Source: [Phialemoniopsis] sp. UDSM-2020
Taxonomy: Eukaryota > Ascomycota > Sordariomycetes > Thyridiales > Thyridiaceae
Length of the DNA: 64,000 nucleotides
Direction of reading: 5' to 3'
Assembly: GCA_018873225.1 (NCBI GenBank)
Contig: JAEILZ010000004.1
Location: 372,001 to 436,000, forward strand
In this document: positions 31,889 to 42,925 of the stretch, one piece after another
Layout of the letters: each line of letters opens with the position of its first letter
Position numbering within the stretch: the first letter of the stretch is position 1
The notes under the pieces: model-generated
What the model saw: the letters and a program-made list of their open reading frames with translations, nothing else
The model's database searches: none
Told to the model about the DNA's origin: nothing
Program-made: the position numbers and the translations under genes

Positions 31889-33098
31889 GGGATTGAATCA
31901 ATTGAGAGAAAAGTACCTAGAGTAAAGCATCTACCTCGCGTCCTGGGACACACCCGATATTAAGACGCGGCGTGGTGCCGTCATCGACATTCTGCTTGTG
32001 CTTCGAGCTGAGCTGAGTCGCCCCGATTTGTGGTGCGTCATGATCAAGCTGCCATCGGCGCAGATCGAGGGTCCCGCGTTCCACCAGAGCATGCTTTAGC
32101 GCCCAGCGCTTGCTGGCTGAGAAACCCAATGCCGAAACTTGAAAAGCACAGTTACCAACACACAGTGGGTGGGTGGTGCGTGAAGATGAGACCTGCTCGC
32201 CGCGACAAGTTTCCATCAGGAACTGGGTTGCTGGCGTCGGTCTGCATACCACCTTAGTATCGGACGCTGAAGAGCACATCAACAAGATCCAGCCCTGGAC
32301 GCAATGCGCTTGCTTCGCTCGTCTTGCATCGCATCAAGTGCCTGCGCGTTGGAAGACTTAGCATATCATAGTTGTAAGACCCGTATCTGTACCATGACGG
32401 ACACCTTGAGCATCACGGCTTTTTCAAGGCCTTTGGGAAGTTCAATCTGCGGCGCGGAAGTCATCGGGTGACCCCAGAATCCCAGGACATGTTGGCGCAC
32501 ACGATGTGCATCCTGGGAGACTTTGCCAGCCGGTTGCAAGTCACTGTCAACAATGCAAAACGATACTTACCGTGTATGAATTGAGTCACACGACTGACAC
32601 GTCAGGATCCAGTATTGGTGACCCCAAACGTCGCGTATGTTGGTCTCAGGGTCGCTGCGTCTGTTGAAAGCGCCCTGGAAGAGAAAAACCAGCGAGACCA
32701 AATTGGTGCCTGTTGCTCGTCATGTGACACCGCGCTGGAATCGCGACGGGCAAAAAGGGCAACAGCGACTCTCCCTCTCCCTGGAGAGTGGCGCGCCCCG
32801 CTTTTTGTTCGCCTGGCAGCGATGCCGCCTACAGGGTACACATCGTTTAATTGGCTTTTGTTTTCCCCTCCGCCTCCAGCATCGCGTGCATTGGACATGC
32901 GCATCTTGATTGTTTTGCCTGCCTCTTTCCACGAAATGAATGAAGCTTTTCACTTGCTCATGTGCTGCTGCCGCAACTCTGTCTGGCTCAGCTTCTAGGA
33001 TATGCGCTCTGCGCGCCGCCCAACCCTCGCATTGTGGTAGAGCAATGGCGGGTGGGGTGGGCGCTCTCGCTGTCTCTCCGACACGCTCTCTTGTCATA
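31889..33098. promoter_or_regulatory. Shared 5' region of the photolyase and slx4 genes
   Basis: 1.2 kb between two divergently transcribed DNA-repair genes. The open frame of slx4 extends upstream to 32940 but has no supporting features. No specific light-response element was identified by eye. Confidence 0.4.
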
Positions 33099-35825
33099 AT
33101 GCCTTCGTCCTCTCCCGACCTGCCCACCCTAGACGACCTGTCGCAGAGGTTTCCCAAGAAGGGACCGCTGCGCACAGGCAGCCGAGCCGCACCCCTTCCG
33201 ACGGACGCGCCGAGTACCTTCACCACCGCAGCCCAGCTGTGGCGGGCGACCCAACTCGAACCCGAGCTGCCTCCGCCCGCGCAAGAAGAGCCCGCGCCTC
33301 CGACGAAGCCCCCTCCGAAAAGACGAAAAGCGGCACCAAAGAACAAAGCTGTCACGGACAAGGACAAGGACACGGCAGCGAAGGCCAAACCCCGGCGCAA
33401 GCCGAGGAAACAGGTTCCCAAGACTGTCATCGAACTCTCCCCAGGCACATCGATCGCCGAGTCGCATGCGCCCCAAGTGCCCGTTGCTGGACAGCGGACA
33501 CCACCAAGGGCAGATAAAGACGCACCCATAGAAATATCGTCTCCATTATCAGATAAACCATGGCGGAAGTATATGGCTTCCAAGAGTCCGAGTGTCGGCT
33601 GCCGGACACCCTCCAAGGAGGATGCACCCCAGCCTACGGCGCACGTCGATCTCGAGATGACGACAAGCGAGAGCGTCAGTAAATACTTTGCCTCGCCGTC
33701 GAAGAAGAAGAAAAGTACAAAGAAGAGCCCAGATACGGAAACAGAAGACGGCCTTCCCATCGCTCTAGCACCCGCCATGAGGAGGAGAACCGACTGGACG
33801 CCGCCGCCCGAGGACACGATTGGAATCGCTTCTGACCCCTCTGCGCTCGTCGAAGTTCTCACTCAAGATCACAACTCAGCTCTAAAGCCTCCAACCGATG
33901 TTTTCGGCACCCTCCTCACGAATTTTGGATACCCAGAAGAGCCCATTCTTCCCAGCGTGGAACCTCCCTTGAATGAGGGTCCGAGACAAAAGGTTCTAGA
34001 CAGGATACAAATCCAGGAGGAGCCCAAAGAAACGGAGGAGCAACCTATGCCTCCTCCCAGAAAGAAGTCTGTCAAGAAAAAGGCACGCACGATCACAGAA
34101 TTGGCGACCGCTGCCTACGCTGCGCGAACTGACGATGGAGAGGCGGTCGCGGTGGAGAAGCCCAAGCCTGACTCGCTGCTCAACTACTTCCCCGTCGATG
34201 ACGAGGAGATCGCCTACAACCCCGGCCACCCAGTTGCGCAGCTCAGGAAAGGCGTCAAAGGTGCTCCAAAATCTAGGGAAAAGAAGGGAGAGCCTACACG
34301 CCGGAATATTCTGCTGTCGCCCGCCTCGGCCATGCGACAGTCGACGCGACAAGACTTTGTCTTTGGAACCTCAAGTCAGCTAGCTCGAGAAGAGTCGCCC
34401 ACGCTAATCAGAGAGCTGCAAATGGCAATTGAAGCGTCCAACGCCGCCGCCGAAGAGCCGGCCTGCGATAGCCTGTTAATTGCCAAGGCCGGCGCGAATT
34501 CCAGGCTCTGGGCCGCTGGCGCTAGGGGCGCCGACGGCGATCTGCACGAGCCTGAAGTCATCGATCTCATCGACTCGCCCGAGTTTCCAGAAGATCCCTT
34601 GACGCGAGCTCTCGAACAGATCCGCAACGAGGAAAATTCTCTTCCCACCACTTTACCAAATGCCGAACCAAGTCCAATAAAGAACCCCGCAATCATCGAT
34701 TTGCTCGATTCGCCGTGCGTACCAACTGACAAAGGGAAGGGGTCCGCATCACTGTCCAACGGCGCATCCATTACCGCCGTGACTCCTTCGCGGTTCACCG
34801 TCAACGGCCTCGCCGGCGCGATATCCTCACCCAGCGTGCCGGTCACCGCGCCGCGACCACGCAGCCCTAGCCCCGACGAGATGCCACCGCCGAGCAACCA
34901 GCAGGCGCTGGTGTCTCCACCAAAGCGCAAGGGCAAAACCGCCGCCCGGCCAAAGTACGAGCTCTTTACAGATGCGCAGCTGGCAAAGGAAGTCAAGAAC
35001 TACGGCTTCAAGGTCGTCAAAAAGCGGACGGCCATGATTGCCCTACTCGATCAGTGCTGGACGAGCAAGAGCAGTAGTGCTGTTGGGCTCTCCATGCAGA
35101 CCGCGGCTCTGTCTACCACGACAGCGACGTCGGCGCCGCGAGGAAAGAAAACAACAGAGGCGGCGACGACCACCACCGCAACATCACCTGCTCGACCTCG
35201 CGGGCGACCGAGAAAGGACAAAGCTACGGCGGCAGCCACGACAGACATTGCGGATGAGCCAGCAGTAGAACCGCCCAAGAAAAGAGCAAGGTCCAAGAAA
35301 GACACCTCTGCCACTTCTGCAACAGCGGCGGCGAGTAAGGCGGCCGAAGGGGTGGCAGTCACGCCGAAGCGCAGGAAAGCCGCCCCGAAGTCAGCAGCAG
35401 TAGAGATCGCCGACTCGGACCTCGACGACCCGTTCTCCACGCCCGCCTCGGCCTCAGACCACGTCTTCTCCTCCCCGTCCGGCGTCGACATCTCCGTCAA
35501 CGAAGAGGCAGATGCAGACCTGTCGCTCGTCGCCGGCAGCCCACCCGGCAATGACGAGTATGCCGTGTCGAGCTTCATCACCAAGGCCGTGACGACGGCG
35601 CCGCGCACGACGGACCCGCAGGACCCGTCGTGGCACGAGAAGATGCTCATGTACGACCCGGTCATCCTCGAGGACCTGGCCGCGTGGCTCAACGCGGGCG
35701 AGCTCGACCGCGTCGGGTACGATGGGGAGGTGTCGCCTGAGGAGGTCAAGCGGTGGTGCGAGAGTAAGAGCGTGTGTTGTCTTTGGAGGATTAGTATTCA
35801 TGGGAAGGAGAGGAAGAGGTTTTGA
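33099..35825 (+). CDS. slx4: SLX4-like structure-specific endonuclease scaffold
   Basis: Single exon, 908 residues from MPSSSPDLPTLDDLSQRF; the open frame reaches back to 32940, but that extension looks like leader sequence. The protein is long, disordered and rich in Lys, Pro, Ser and Thr, with several basic nuclear-localisation-like stretches (KPPPKRRKAAPKNK). The conserved parts are ELFTDAQLAKEVKNYGFKVVKKR near the middle-C region and the C-terminal domain EDLAAWLNAGELDRVGYDGEVSPEEVKRWCESKSVCCLW. That last segment is the SLX1-binding domain of fungal SLX4 proteins. The SLX1-SLX4 complex cuts branched DNA such as Holliday junctions and 5' flaps. Motifs of the form IDLLDSP and IDLIDSPEF occur twice. 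Family assignment rests mainly on the C-terminus. Confidence 0.85.
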   Translation: MPSSSPDLPTLDDLSQRFPKKGPLRTGSRAAPLPTDAPSTFTTAAQLWRATQLEPELPPPAQEEPAPPTKPPPKRRKAAPKNKAVTDKDKDTAAKAKPRRKPRKQVPKTVIELSPGTSIAESHAPQVPVAGQRTPPRADKDAPIEISSPLSDKPWRKYMASKSPSVGCRTPSKEDAPQPTAHVDLEMTTSESVSKYFASPSKKKKSTKKSPDTETEDGLPIALAPAMRRRTDWTPPPEDTIGIASDPSALVEVLTQDHNSALKPPTDVFGTLLTNFGYPEEPILPSVEPPLNEGPRQKVLDRIQIQEEPKETEEQPMPPPRKKSVKKKARTITELATAAYAARTDDGEAVAVEKPKPDSLLNYFPVDDEEIAYNPGHPVAQLRKGVKGAPKSREKKGEPTRRNILLSPASAMRQSTRQDFVFGTSSQLAREESPTLIRELQMAIEASNAAAEEPACDSLLIAKAGANSRLWAAGARGADGDLHEPEVIDLIDSPEFPEDPLTRALEQIRNEENSLPTTLPNAEPSPIKNPAIIDLLDSPCVPTDKGKGSASLSNGASITAVTPSRFTVNGLAGAISSPSVPVTAPRPRSPSPDEMPPPSNQQALVSPPKRKGKTAARPKYELFTDAQLAKEVKNYGFKVVKKRTAMIALLDQCWTSKSSSAVGLSMQTAALSTTTATSAPRGKKTTEAATTTTATSPARPRGRPRKDKATAAATTDIADEPAVEPPKKRARSKKDTSATSATAAASKAAEGVAVTPKRRKAAPKSAAVEIADSDLDDPFSTPASASDHVFSSPSGVDISVNEEADADLSLVAGSPPGNDEYAVSSFITKAVTTAPRTTDPQDPSWHEKMLMYDPVILEDLAAWLNAGELDRVGYDGEVSPEEVKRWCESKSVCCLWRISIHGKERKRF

Positions 35826-36498
35826 TGGGGGTAGGGGGACATGAAGGCGTGGTGATGAACTGGTTTATGATGTGATGACTTTGTGCGTTCGGGCTTGCTT
35901 TGACGCATTGTAACGGTGTCTTGCAATTGAAAGCCTAGATTTATTTTATTAAAAAGCTCTTTTGTGAGAAAAGCTATTGATTAATACGCTTGTCATCTCT
36001 TTGTTGTATACCATGTTCAATATCTTCCTCAATTCCCTACTTCGCAGGATAAGACCCCAACCTGTCATACGTCTTCGAAACCTCGCTGTAGCAAGGTCTA
36101 GTAATTCCGGCCTACTTGGAGTCTGAAGCCTGCACATCAGTGCTTCGCTACAAAACCTTTAAACTCTTCCCGCGTCTTTCGGGGATCCACATTTTGTTCC
36201 ATGTGAGACAGCGAGAGTATTCCGGCGGGATTGAATACTCGATTGGGAATCCCGCTATGGAGGTAAAAGGCGACGCTGAAGTTCGCACCACATGCCACTG
36301 ACACCATTCATCGGTATTCTGACTGTCAACAAAGTCCGAGATGACTCAGCCGGACAAACTCTCAACGCCTCGTCGTGCCGGATTATGTTAACAAGCGGCC
36401 TTACTCAACCGAACTACCTGCTCAAGTTACTTGCTCAACTATAAGAAAGGATCAGCTTGCAAATGGCCATTTCCCACCTGCTCTATTGAAGCTTGAAT
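35826..36498. other. Intergenic, no gene seen
   Basis: 3' region of slx4 (AT-rich around 35940-36010) and promoter of the NmrA-like gene. Confidence 0.5.
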
Positions 36499-37610
36499 AT
36501 GTCTCCCAGTGATACACCAATAAAGTCAGAATATAATATCCCTCATCAACAGAATAGCATGGCAAGTAGACTCCTTGTTGTCGTGGGCGCCACTGGTAAC
36601 CAAGGCGGCTCCGTTGTGAACACCTTCCACGGACTGGCGGGATGGACGGTCCGTGGCGTAACACGCAACGTGACGAGCATGTCGGCGAAAGCTCTCCAGG
36701 CCAAGGGCGTCGAGATGGTCAGCGCAAATCTGGACGATGTGGACAGTCTGATTGCAGCCTTCCGAGGTGCGAGTGTCGTCTTCGCCGCAACCGACTTCTG
36801 GACTGGCTTCCTCGACCCGGCGAACCAGGCCAAGGTCGCCCCCGGCCAAACCCTTGTCCAATGGGCGCACGACTACGAGATGCAACAGGGGAAGAACGTC
36901 TTCGCAGCCGCCTCGCGGACCGAAGGGCTAGAGCGCCTGGTCTTCTCGGCCCTGTCGTACGCTACCAAATGGTCCAAGGGCAAGACACCCCATGTCTACC
37001 ACTTTGACAGCGAGGCTCGAGCCGTCGAGTACGCGCAGGAACACTACCCGGACCTGATGAAGAAGACCAGCCTGATCCAGATTGGCATGTATCTGACCAA
37101 CATCCTCCTGATGCCGCACTACCATCCGAGGAAGAACGCGGACGGCGTCTATGTCTTTGAGAATAAACTGGTTTCCGATCGCAAGATTCCCTTTATCGCG
37201 ACAGTCGAAGACGCCGGGCCGTTGGTGAAGGCTCTCGTCGACGTCGAGCCCGGCAAGCACCTGCTCGCCTTCCGCGAAGAGGTGTCGTTCGCCGAGTTCG
37301 CCGAGATCTGGGGACGTGCTCTCGGCGTCAAGGCCAAGCATGTGTACTCGGGCGAGGGCAATCCCTGGCCGAATCTCCCCGACTTTCTCTCCCTGGAGAT
37401 CGAGGATGGGGCCAGGTACTTGAACGAATTTGGCCTTGACGGGGGCGACCCTAGTGTCATCCGGCCCTCCGAGGTGAGACTTGCTGAGACCCCTTCAGCT
37501 GAACAATTGCTGACTTGTCCTTTTCTGCATAGCTCGGCGTTCCGGTGCAGCTGCCCTCCATCGAGGAGTGGGTCAAAAAGCAGGATTGGAGCGCGATTCT
37601 TCAGAAGTAA
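36499..37610 (+). CDS. NmrA-like NAD(P)-binding protein
   Basis: Exons 36499-37473 and 37533-37610, intron of 59 bp, giving 350 residues; many relatives start at the in-frame Met at 36559 (MASRLLVVVGATGNQGG). The Rossmann nucleotide-binding motif VVGATGNQGGSVVNTF is near-canonical. It is followed by GWTVRGVTRN, then GVEMVSANLDDVDSLIAAFRG and FAATDFW, as in the atypical short-chain dehydrogenase family of NmrA. The active-site Tyr-Lys pair of classical SDRs is not evident, which is usual for the redox-sensor members. NmrA proteins regulate nitrogen metabolite repression by sensing NAD(P); others are enzymes. The role here is unresolved. Confidence 0.88.
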
Positions 37611-38398
37611 AGCCACCTCTTGCAATCGACATGACAGTGATCAAAAGGCCTGATGGAAACTTTCGTTTCCGGATGGAAGCGTTCAATGGAGAGTCGACGA
37701 GCGTTGAAGCGCGAAATCTCTTCAACAAGGTACATATATATATATGATGCCTGGTGAAAGGCGGTCAAGACGCCGAGGGTTTAGAGGCGGCTCATGGGCC
37801 GAGTCGGTCGCCGAGCTTTTCACAATTTAAGGCCTAGCTCTAGATAGAGGATTGTTATTATACACAAGAATCTGTCTATTCGGGTTTAGACTATGAGCTC
37901 CCTCTCATGTTCGTTTCCGTTTCAAGACTGACGGCATCTAATCGGCGACTTCTCATGGATTGCGTGGAGGCGCGGCTACAGGCGGGGTCTGGACCCGGCA
38001 GAGCACGCCCCGGGCGGGGGCCCCGCCAGCCGTGCCTCGGCTCCAGCGAGCTTAGCGTTTTCCCCGTGCCGACTCCTCACCTCTTCGAGGACCGCCCGCA
38101 TCGGAGAAGTCTGGGGTAAGCGACACTCTCAGCTCACGCGAGAATGAGCTCACTCGGCTGCATCCCTAAACGCTGTACCGTCACCCTGAGCAGTCGGGCG
38201 CTTACACATACGCATCACAGCGCAGGAGTATTGGTCTTGTCGCGTCGCATAAGCTCGGTCGCGACTCCGACGCCGTCACCGTCATCTGATTCTGCACACG
38301 GCTATCCAGCCGGGCGCAGTTGCAGTGAACGAATTTCACGGTCTCTGACATATCGCTCGAAGCGAGGACAGAGGTGCTATTCATCCGAAGCACACAAA
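37611..38398. other. Intergenic with TA repeat and GC-rich block
   Basis: Holds a short AT microsatellite (37734-37745), a very GC-rich segment at about 37960-38060, and the possible 5' leader or N-terminal extension of the Nudix gene (ATG at 38144). Confidence 0.5.
37734..37745. repeat. Short AT dinucleotide repeat
   Basis: Six AT units in the 3' region of the NmrA-like gene. Confidence 0.8.
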
Positions 38399-39490
38399 AT
38401 GCCTCCCAAATCAGAGCAGAAGCCGCGAAAGATCACGCATCCCAGCGCGAGGTAAGGCCCCATCTCATCCCATCTCACCACACAACCAGGTCATACTGAC
38501 CAGCACAAAAGCATCGTCGTCCTCTCCCCCACAAACCAGGTCCTCCTCCTCCACCGCGTCCGCCACTCCCGCTCCTTCCCCTCGGCCCACGTCTTCCCGG
38601 GCGGCAACCTCTCACCCTTCCACGAGGGGGAGGTCCCCGGCGCCGACGACCCGGCCCGGCACGCCGACTCGCGCGCCTACCGCCTCGCCGCCATCCGCGA
38701 GACCTTTGAGGAGAGCGGCATCCTGCTCGCCCGCGGGTCCAGCAGCAGCGACCAGCTGCTCGACGTGCCCGAGCAGGAGCGCCAGCGCGGCCGCGCCGCC
38801 GTGCACGCCGAGACGCTGCGCTTCGAGGACTGGGTCGCGAGCGTCGGCGGCGCGCCGGACGTCGCGGGGCTCGTGCCGTGGACGAGGTGGGTCACGCCGA
38901 CCAACATGCCCAAGCGCTTCACGACGCAGATGTACCTGTACCTGATGCCGCTGTCCACCAAAAGCGGTTTACCGGGCGGGGAGACGGTGCAGCACGTGCC
39001 CTCCTCGGACGGCGGGCTAGAGCACACGGCCGCCGCGTTCGAGGACGCGGCGACGTGGGTCGGCCGGGCGCGCAGGAACGAGATCATCGTGTTCCCGCCG
39101 CAGATGTACCTGCTGTCGCTCGTGCAGCGGTTCACCGGACAAGGGAAAGATTACGCGGCGCAGAGGGAGCGCCTACTGCGGTTCATCACTGCACCGGACG
39201 AGAAGACGGGTCTGTACGACGCGAGCGAGAAGACGGGGCGGATCGCGTGGGGGGACAAGGTGATGAGCCCACGCATGCTGTTCACGATGCGCGACGGGAG
39301 GCAGGCCCTCGCTGTTGACGGGCCCGGGCCGGAGCTGAAAGACAGCGGCAGGGGTGGAGATGGGGAGAGGGTTGTGCTTGTGCGGTTCACGAAGGAGGGG
39401 CCTAGGGATGTTGAGATTAGGGATCGGAAGGAGGTCATGGAGGCGTATCGGGCTGAGCAGGCTGAGGAGGAGAATGGGGCCAAGCTTTAG
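38399..39490 (+). CDS. Nudix hydrolase with C-terminal peroxisomal signal (NUDT19-like)
   Basis: Exons 38399-38451 and 38512-39490, intron of 60 bp, giving 343 residues. The Nudix box lies in RLAAIRETFEESGIL, matching REUxEExGU, and is preceded by VFPGGNLSPF. The long insertion between the GG and the Glu-rich helix and the overall length resemble the NUDT19/RP2 group, whose members cleave coenzyme A and acyl-CoA diphosphates. The protein ends in Ala-Lys-Leu, a good type-1 peroxisomal targeting signal, which suits that role. The frame is open upstream to an ATG at 38144; that 85-residue extension is rich in Ser and Arg and ends RCYSSEAHK, like a mitochondrial presequence. The ATG at 38399 has a strong AAA-ATG-C context and is preferred. 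Confidence 0.85.
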
Positions 39491-39724
39491 ACCAGGGCAG
39501 GGAAGATGCTGTATCGATTGTAGAGGTGCATATGTTGTATCACGATGATGGTCATCTTGGCCATATGAACTTTATTAATCGCAGACATGATGTCTAAGTC
39601 GCCTGCTCAATGGATTTTAGACGTAGAAATCATACTTCGTCAGAGCACAACGCCAGTGCATGCCAGCACACAGGGATTCCATCACATATATGATACACAG
39701 ATATATATCCTGTTCGTCTCTCCA

Positions 39725-40924
39725 TCACTCCAAGGCCGGCTGCCTCGACAGATCGCGCTTCCTCTTCCAATTGGCGCTGCAGTTGCCCGGCACGTACTTG
39801 GCCACGTCCATGTGCAGCGTCATCTTCATCTCGGGACAATAATTCCAGATGTGCTGCCGCTTCTCGGGCGTGCCCCAAATGCCGCCGTGCACAGTCCGCC
39901 CGCCGCCGCCCGTGTGGTACCCCATGGGCTCGTAGAACCCCTCGCGCCACGAGTCGATCCCCTCAACCAGAGCGCCGTCGGCCGCCGCTTTCAGGGAGGT
40001 GCCCTTGCCGTGCACGATCTCGACGGGCTTCCCGCTGTACATCTCGCCGGAAAAGGTGAGCGACACCTCGCTGTCGGCGACGACGGCGTCGGGCCGGTGG
40101 CTCAGGCGTTCTGACAGCCAGACGTCCTCGGGCTGCGAGTTGGGCGGCCGGACCTGCTCCTTCAGGACGTCGACGATGGCGCTCACGCGCCGGATCGACA
40201 GGCCGCCGTTGCCGCCCCACCACCGATCCGTGCCCCAGGGCGCGCCGATCCAGTGGTACTGCGAGTAGTCGTCGATCGTCTTCATCGAGTTGGCGCACAG
40301 CATGCTGTCGGTCTGAAACACGAGCAGCCACTCGGCCGGCTGCAGCGTGTACTCGTACAGCCAGCGCGTCGTCAGGAACGACGAGATGTCCTCCTGGCTC
40401 TTGATCGTCACGTTGGACGGTATATACGTCAGGTCGAGCTTGCCCAGCTTGACCTGCTCGCGGATCGCCGCCGACTTCTTGATGTGCTCGACCGACTCGT
40501 TGGAGCCCATGAAGCGGAAGCGCCAGTCGGGCGGGACGACGGCGGTGAAGTGCAGCATGAGCGGCGCGAGGATGGGGTTCGGCCGGTTCTCGATCAGCAG
40601 GGCGACCTTGGACTCGTTGTAGACGACGCCCTGCGCCCAGGAGCCGCCGTCGGCGCCGCCCACGGCGCTGTCGTACCTCGGGTAATCAAAGGAGCGGTCG
40701 AAGGGGAAGGAGGCGAGGAGGCATAGCGAGAGTAGTCTGGTTTTCCTCTGTTAGTCACGCAAGCAGGTGGCGGCTAGCCATGGCGATGCTGGCATGTCGG
40801 TTTCTTACAGGAAGAGCGCAAATGCGGCAAGAAAGCGCATGCGCCGCGTCGTCCGCGACCATACTGATAGTAGGAAGGGTATGGTGTTCTTGGTCCTGTC
40901 CCAGGCGCCGGCTAGGTTGACCAT
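39725..40924 (-). CDS. DUF5672 family membrane-anchored protein, copy 1
   Basis: Exons 40924-40809 and 40736-39725, intron of 72 bp, giving 375 residues. The N-terminus has a basic patch (VWSRTTRRMR) followed by a hydrophobic segment (FLAAFALFLLLSLCLLASF), fitting a type II anchor with the bulk of the protein in the secretory lumen. The intron lies inside that anchor. The DUF5672 domain follows: VALLIENRPNPILAPLMLHF, then VVPPDWRFRFMGS, then LVFQTDSMLCANS, then WIGAPWGTDRWWGGNGGLSIRR and QPEDVWLSERL. The DS.LC and GNGGLS.R motifs recall glycosyltransferase active sites, and such proteins are often suspected glycosyltransferases; this is inference. It is related to the gene at 42926, on the opposite strand. 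Confidence 0.85.
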
Positions 40925-42925
40925 GTTGGACCTGGACCTCCGGGATGGGATATCAGCGCCACCGTTGGCTTGGAAAAGGAAAGAGATGCAAGACTGCGTA
41001 CCGTCTTTTCTGCTCGGCCGTCCTCCCTCCACGTGCTTACTGTCTTGGGCTGACACCTCTCATGCAGCGTCTGTTTGCGTGGCTGCAGAGGCGGCCCGAA
41101 CCGGCATTAGTTCAAACCACTTGTGGCCCGGCAGAGGTGTCAAGGGTCGGGAGAGGAAGAAGAGAGCATGGTCTGAACTTTAGGGAAGAGGTAGTTAGAA
41201 GGGTAGGGGATGTAGTGATGAAGAAAAACGGCATGTTACGTCGCAACGCCCGCCGACAGCAGCACATCCACAGATCGAAAAACGAGAGTGGGGAATCGAA
41301 GAAACGGGGATGTGCCGCATGGAACACTCCAGGGCTCTCCTCCAGTTCAATTCGTGTTCTGCATCTTGGCATATCCTGGTAATAGGGGGCGCAAGCAAAG
41401 CCAAGTGGCCGCCCAGTGGAGACGCTTGGTGACAGGAAGAGCGGGACACGCAGCATTCTTTGCGATACGCGGGATGCCCGGGCTTCGCTTCGTTCAGGAC
41501 CCCTACTAACTGTGTACATACGTAATGCCTACGTCGACACCGAACGACTCGTGTAGTGGGCTAACAAAATGTCTCGGCAAAGGGTGGCCGGGTGGCTGAC
41601 TACGATGTGTTACCCTACCCAGGAGACGGGATTGGTGGACTGCTACCATGATTACCATGGAAGACTGCACTCTTCGGCACGGTAGGTTAGCCACTGAGCC
41701 CTGAGCCTCGATTGTAAATTAATTCCTTGACGGGATCTGCTGTTTGAGACGGAACGGCAGCACCAGCCTGCAGGTGTTGAAGAAAAAAAGGGGTGGGAGG
41801 GAACGAAAAGACACCATGACCGGAAGAGGACAACGCGCGGCTTTTCTCGTGACGATCGTCCGTTGGGCTGGGCACTAGGTCGAAACACTTTTGCTTCTAA
41901 ATTCGGGCTCTGCTCGTCTCGGGTCAAGCGGCGGGTGCGGGTGTAGGTACTTGGTAGTCTGGTGCGTGTACGCGTCCCCTTTTTCTCTCGTACGAAGGAC
42001 CACGAACCTGTCTCAGTTGCTGCCAGCACGGATTTCTGCACGAAATGAAACAAGCAAATAGGGAAAATGAAGGGTAATGTTCGCTGCGTCTGATGTGTGA
42101 TGTTCTGACTAGGCCGCATGGGGTGGCAACAAGAGAGCACTAAAATCTTAGGTGCTTAGATTTTTGCCCATTAAAGGTATGATTTGTTTGATCTCTCACC
42201 TCGCCTCGTATTTCCAGGTCCAGCAACCCCATTTAACAATCCCCACTTTCTTCTGTGCAAAAAAGGCTCGGCGCTGACGCCCCCTGAACGCTGCGATCGG
42301 GGCCAGCCGAATCAAGACCCAAACTTCCCAAACCCGACGAAGCGGCTTCCTCGAACGGAGGAAAAGCTTTTGTCTCCCTACTTTTCTTTTTCTTTTCCCA
42401 GACCCTGCCCGTCAAATAGGACAAACCTTTCCTCTTGCGGAGCAGTGTACACATCGGTGGGTCAAAGAGAGAGGCTCAACTCCACGACTGATTGGTCACT
42501 TGCGGCAACTTTTCCCGGGGATCTAAACGCTTTGACGACGTTGAGAAGGACCGTTTGTCTTTTTTTGGCTGCTGCCTAACCTTTAATTTCACATTTCAGC
42601 TCACTGCTGCAACGACAACTTGACTCCATACGAGACACGACGTTGATCTTTGTCTCAACCAGTACGACACATCTGGATCCTCTTCTTTTCGTGTTCGCTT
42701 CGACGTGCTTGTTTTGGATTGGAGATGTGTTTTTGAGGGTAACGACATTGAAGCTACTGGGCGCTTCGCTGCGTCTCTGGGAAGCTCGATAGTGTATCAA
42801 CATTGTATGGTGTCTTCTTGGCTTGGTTCTGACACCTTGTACCTTTCTTTATTCTTAATTTTACGCCATTGCCATCACCGATAACGCCGTCAGACCACGG
42901 CGCGACGGATAAGACTCAAGGCGTG
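40925..42925. other. 2-kb divergent intergenic region between the two DUF5672 genes
   Basis: No supported gene. Many short overlapping open frames exist on both strands without features. The last 700 bp before 42926 have long pyrimidine-rich stretches, as in long 5' leaders of highly expressed fungal genes. Confidence 0.5.

Noticed and set aside
32940..33098. Upstream extension of slx4
   Set aside because: Open frame only; no conserved features, and the Met at 33099 gives the natural start.
32720..33862. 380-codon minus-strand frame over the slx4 5' end
   Set aside because: Low-complexity Gly/Ser/Phe-rich shadow of the disordered slx4 N-terminus.
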